From Sipunculus nudus (lineage: Eukaryota; Annelida; Sipuncula; Golfingiida; Sipunculidae), in assembly GCA_026874595.1 (NCBI GenBank), contig CM049313.1, forward strand, positions 73,772,659-73,836,658: DNA of 64,000 nucleotides, written 5' to 3'. Positions within the stretch are counted from its first letter, which is position 1. Each line of letters begins with the position of its first letter. Below, piece by piece: positions 60,001-64,000 of the stretch. The notes beneath the pieces were generated by a model. That model was given only the letters and a program-made list of their open reading frames with translations, was not told the origin of the DNA and searched no databases. Both the position numbers and the translations under genes were made by a program.

Positions 60001-60125
60001 CCAGGTACAAACTATAAAGTACTCAAAGGACATACCTATTCCGATACAAAACTAGAAAGTACTCACAGGACATACAAATTCCAGGTACAAACTAGAAAGT
60101 ACTCACAGGACATACCTGTTCCAAG
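57008..60125. repeat. 40/41-bp minisatellite, about 77 copies, 81-bp dimer
   Basis: Type A (40 bp) has GGACATACCTATTCTGATAC. Type B (41 bp) has GGACATACAAATTCCAGGTA. Both continue with AAAACTAGAAAGTACTCA. Across about 58800-59640 they alternate strictly as an 81-bp A-B dimer with very few differences. Outside it the order is irregular, with variants CCTGTTCCAGG and GGAACAAACTTG. As 81 is a multiple of three, dimeric stretches stay open in a frame (27-residue cycle on the minus strand), giving a 114-codon frame at 57188-57532 that I do not regard as a gene. Confidence 0.95.
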
Positions 60126-60450
60126 TTCAAATCTTAAAAGGACTCATGAGCATTCCAATTTATCGACAGACAAAGAGAAATTACTCACATGCAGGGAATA
60201 CCTGAGCCAGGTGGAGCATACCTAGGCCAGGTAGGCAACTAGACACCATTCAGGAAACATACATAGGCCAAATAGACTATTCAAAACAATACACAAAACA
60301 TATCTCAGCAAAAGACAATTAGAAACCATTTCAAGGGGCATACCTCAGGCCTGTGGATAGGCAACAGGAAACCAGTTACTCAGGTCAGATAGACAAAAGG
60401 AGATAGACAAATGAAGAGATAAACAACTAGAAACCATTCACAGAACAACC
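60126..60450. repeat. Decayed right edge of the 40/41-bp array
   Basis: CATACCTAGGCCAGGTAGGC, AACTAGACACCATTCA and AACTAGAAACCATTCACAG look like diverged units of the array. Confidence 0.65.
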
Positions 60451-60762
60451 CTAAATAATTTTCTTTCAGTATCGGAAATGTTTTGAAAGTAATGTGTTCT
60501 CCAGCTTGTGAGTCATTCTCCAGTGGTATTGTGTGTTTATTATCCATGTTATGAATGGAATGCCTGGAATTTTAATTTAAGTTGATGCTTAGCTGATTTT
60601 GTTGGATCATTAATTACAGGAGGGCTGGGTTGGAATGTGAGACAGCTGCTTGGAGCTCAAGTATCTAATATTAACATTTACTTGTAGAAGCCTCGACTTT
60701 CATCCTGAATAAATAAATCTATACACATACAAACAACTACTCACCATACAACATACAAATAA
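60451..60762. other. Unassigned DNA
   Basis: No supported feature. Confidence 0.4.
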
Positions 60763-60902
60763 TCTCCCCCCCCCCTGTTCTCCCCCTCCTTTTCTCTTTC
60801 TCTTTATCTCTCTCTCTCTCACCTTCAAGTTTTTATTGTCTTTCTCTTTCTATCTTTCTCTTTCTTTCTCTCTCTTGCTTTCATTTTTTCATTCCTTCTT
60901 CT
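60763..60902. repeat. Pyrimidine-rich tract
   Basis: About 140 bp almost entirely C/T on the plus strand: a C-run, then CTCTTTCTCTTTATCTCTCT and TTCTTTCTCTCTC words, followed by a short CA repeat. Confidence 0.9.
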
Positions 60903-62560
60903 ACAACACAACACACACACAGGTTCTTCACCCTATATGACAGAGGTTTTGTGCTGTATGTCACCAAACAAATATGAATGAGTTTTTTTTTACATCAGAC
61001 AGACAAATACTGTGCAATAAAAATTTTATTTTTCAACCACGAAAGTCTGAAAGTCTAAAACTTGTGCATTAACAACACATACATAGTCAGACATACATTA
61101 ACAACAATAATGTTCTGGGCTTTGAAACCTCCCAGCAGATCTGTATTATGTATGTGTAACCTTGAGTGAATCACAATGGAATTGAAAGCAGCACTCCATT
61201 TTAAGGCCTGTTTGCAGTTTATCAACTTTGCCATTTCTTTTTTTTGCAATAATGTGTGAAAACAGTTTCATTTTCCATCATGCTTTCAGTTTTAAATGGC
61301 TAAGTTCCTTTCATTTTCATCTGTAACCTTTTGAAACTAGATTTACTTTGATGGGAATACATTTTTACATTCTGACATAACATGACTCAGTCTGCCCAAT
61401 CCAACGGAATTGTGTTCATGAAATGTTTAGATAATGGCTGGATCTATGCATACTCAGATGCTAACAGCTTTGTGCCTCTGCCTCATATTACATTGAATGA
61501 ATGAATGTTTTTATTTCAGACACATACATTGGTCTATATATTGATGATTTCATGACCAGTATTACAGGAAATTATAGTGCAGTAGTCTAGCGACATGCAT
61601 GTAGATGAAGGTGTAATACTGTATCCACTAATACTGTGAATGGGCTCAAGTCGTATTCTAAACCTCTGTGCCTTCCAGTGTGATTGAATCAGGTTAGTTA
61701 CTAGAACTATACCCTTGAGACCACAGTTAAGTCTGTGATGCAGCTACTTCTAAACCAAACTTTGTTTGCTGCTCAGTTTCACAATTCGCCAAAGAATTTA
61801 TGCCTCTAGAACAAAACCACTAATGAAATTGATTTGGGGGGAGGGGGATCAAAACATTGTATTCCAATTATGTAAACATATATTTGTCAACACCTTAATT
61901 GCCCTTACTACTGGGGGGTAGGGGGAGGTTTAAATGTCCAAAAATGCCAAAGGAATCTCTTGCAGATGCTCTTGGTACTATAATGGATTCAACATTCTTT
62001 CTCAGCACGACTTGTGCAGTGGAATGGCTCAGATCTTTACACCGACCAGGATGTTTGGGTGGGGCTTGATTGGGAATGCCTGTACCAGGGGTGAGTTTTA
62101 AAGCAAGACCGCTATGTAAAGCTTGGTGTTTACCCCCCATGGTAACAGGTTTTGACTGACCCTTACACCCACTCCCCTGAACTACCCCACATGGGTTTTA
62201 TATTTGGCCCATTCATCTGATATTACAGAAGGTGTTCAGAGTAACTGTACATTGATGATGTCTCAGAGAAATGTTGCCACCCGACTTGAAAGTAGGCCAT
62301 GTACTAGCTGTGGTTGGCTTTATATAGCAATAATAAAAATGTTCAATTTTTTATTGTTTTGTGAGGTTTCCTTTTTCATATAAAATATGTTGAGTATATC
62401 CTCATTATATACATTAATAATAATATTGAATATTATATGCCAAAAAAGTGAACATCAAACTACAGGTAGTGCAAGTTAATGTTAATCACTGGCAGATGAT
62501 TTGAAAAACATCATTAATAATAGCAATCATTAATTTACAGGTAATTATACAGGATCTGTT
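60903..62560. other. Unassigned DNA
   Basis: No supported gene. The minus-strand frame at 61895-62140 (81 codons) has no recognisable domain. Confidence 0.45.
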
Positions 62561-62563
62561 ATT

Positions 62564-63240
62564 GTATCCCCAGACAAAGTCAGGGGATACTATGTTTTCA
62601 TACTGGTCCCGCCGCCGCCGCCGCATATAAATCTTGTTGGTGCGATAACTCAAAAATATTCCACGGATCTTTACCAAACTTGGTATATGTATAGATATAG
62701 GTGAGAGGACGAAGCCTTTTTAAAATGAGGTCATGACCTTGACTAGGAGAGTCTCCTTGACCTTGAATAGATCCAATTTTGGGGAAAATCACACAAAGTC
62801 TTAAATATCTCAAGAAATCTTGCATGGATTGATCCCAAAATCAAGTTGATGGAAGAACATGGATAGGGTTGTTATGTTCCAGAAACTGGTGGCGCCTGCT
62901 GTTATTCTTTTACTTGTTTTTGTGCCGTTTTATACCCCCATCATTGTCACTTAACAGTACTGTGAGCATTATAAGTCAAAAACTAATGAGCAGAGATTTC
63001 TTTCATATTATGCATATACATAGATATGGGTAATGGCATGATTTTTATTTAAATTGGGGTCATGACCTTTCCTATGAGAGTGACCTTGACCTTGAATATT
63101 GCCATATATGGTGATAATCACACAAAATCATTAATATCTCAATAAGGGATGCACTGATTGATCCAAAAATCAACTTGACCGAAGATCTTGGAAAGTGTTG
63201 TCATGTACTGGAAACTGGTAGCGCCACCTGTTTGAAACCC
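62564..63240 (+). mobile_element. Hairpin-type element family E, second subfamily
   Basis: It opens with GTATCCCCAGAC-AAA-GTCAGGGGATAC (62564-62590), a hairpin of 8 bp plus 3 bp with one A-A mismatch, then ACTATGTTTTCA as at 30746. Two modules of about 330 bp follow, each with AAATTGGGGTCATGACCTT or the like, GTGACCTTGACCTTGAAT or the like, TGATCCCAAAATCA or TGATCCAAAAATCA, and GAAACTGGTGGCGCC or GAAACTGGTAGCGCCACCTG. A GCC trinucleotide run is at 62610-62624. The 3' end is not defined. Confidence 0.7.
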
Positions 63241-64000
63241 TCCTGAACAAAAAGACACTCACATGCAGTATTCACTTATCTCTATCTGTGTATTCATCCA
63301 TCTGTCAAAATACAATTGTACCAGTTATCTTGCAGTTATATCCTTTTGCCAGCAAAACTGGAGAAGAACAGCTTGATTCACTCTTGTTTGCCTGGACATT
63401 TTTGACTCCATCACAATAACAAATGAAATCAGGAAAGAAAAAAAGCAGTATGGGCTCTGGCTACCAGCTAGACTCATGTGTCGCAATTTGTATGTCAGTG
63501 TGTCTATCAGACAGACTGTCTGTCTGTCCGTCTATTTGTCATCAGGTATTGATAGTCTTGCATTCTTTTATTCCTCTTGAACCAGCAAAGTTGGGAGAAC
63601 TTCATGTGTTCACCTGTGTCAGTTTGTGTGTCTGTCATGCTGTATGCTTGATATCTCATATTTCTTGTTTTTATTCTGAATGGTTATAATTTCTAAGCCA
63701 AAACATATACTGCCAGTCCAAGCTAGGGTTAAAATGATGGTTAAAGAGCTGTGCAATTGTGGTGGGTTATACCAAAAAGTTTCCCAATTCGTTGATTAAT
63801 GTGAAGCATCTTATCACATTATATTGACCTAAGTGCCATCTTATGAGAGGCTGGCATATCTGGCCATTGGGTACAAGCATCCGTCTCACTCAGGCACTTG
63901 AGAAAAAGTGAAGTTTTTTCACCCTTCGGGAGAGCAGCCTTCTTTACCATAGGGGTCAGTCCACTTATTAATGGGTCAGTCCACTTATAGTTAAGAGGAG
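63241..64000. other. Unassigned end of window
   Basis: A TGTC/TCCG microsatellite-like stretch at 63496-63540 may mark another hairpin-type element. GGGTCAGTCCACTTAT occurs twice, at about 63954 and 63973. The 88-codon frame at 63423-63689 has no recognisable domain. Confidence 0.45.

Noticed and set aside
33224-60125. CRISPR-like arrays
   Set aside because: Repeats are contiguous with no unique spacers, and the surroundings are eukaryotic. These are minisatellites.

Overview
The window looks like nuclear DNA of an animal, most likely a lophotrochozoan and probably a marine mollusc. It is AT-rich and has long stretches without genes. It carries microsatellites, several kilobase-scale minisatellites, and a dense crowd of short non-autonomous transposable elements. 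The dispersed elements open with a hairpin followed by a (TCCG)n-like stretch. Elements of this style (DINE-1/pearl-like, Helentron-associated) are widespread in bivalve and gastropod genomes. The taxon is an inference from repeat style; no gene identifies it.

No protein gene can be called with confidence. No tRNA, rRNA or CRISPR feature was found. Nearly all long open frames lie inside minisatellites or transposon copies. The only gene-like signal is a CpG-richer stretch near 14.2-14.6 kb with a good Kozak ATG and a GTAAGT donor, which could be a 5' exon leading into a very long intron.

Layout:
- 0-5.4 kb: inverted and direct copies of two unnamed repeats (R1, R2), a tRNA-derived SINE in both orientations, and a 50-bp minisatellite split by R1.
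- 5.4-10.9 kb: microsatellites and a 53/54-bp minisatellite of about 1.15 kb.
- 10.9-13.3 kb: a minus-strand hairpin-type element with a tandem core, plus a CpG-rich block holding a 360-bp foldback element with palindromic arms.
- 14.9-20.5 kb: two copies of the AGCTCAGCTGAC element, one with a 1.15-kb internal tandem duplication.
- 20.5-31.9 kb: nested insertions. A TTAA-flanked 1.7-kb insert, a TTAA MITE carrying a second hairpin element, a third AGCTCAGCTGAC copy and a hAT-like MITE sit among roughly 140-300 bp tandem core modules.
- 33.2-36.9 kb: a 25-bp minisatellite open in all six frames.
- 39-46 kb: more copies of the same elements and a GAAT microsatellite.
- 47.5-49.5 kb: a 41-bp minisatellite with a 206-bp higher-order repeat.
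- 52.7-56.2 kb: element fragments and a foldback pair.
- 57.0-60.4 kb: a 40/41-bp minisatellite alternating as an 81-bp dimer.
- 62.5-63.7 kb: another hairpin-type element.

The most interesting theme is that several diverged element families share one architecture: a 5' hairpin, a TCCG-rich stretch and a tandem core. The cores are loaded with AGGTCA half-sites (IR3 and DR1 arrangements) and a GGTGGCGCCACC palindrome. In one family the copies close with an inverted partner of the 5' end plus a terminal hairpin. Nested insertions allow empty sites to be reconstructed, which fixes some element boundaries.
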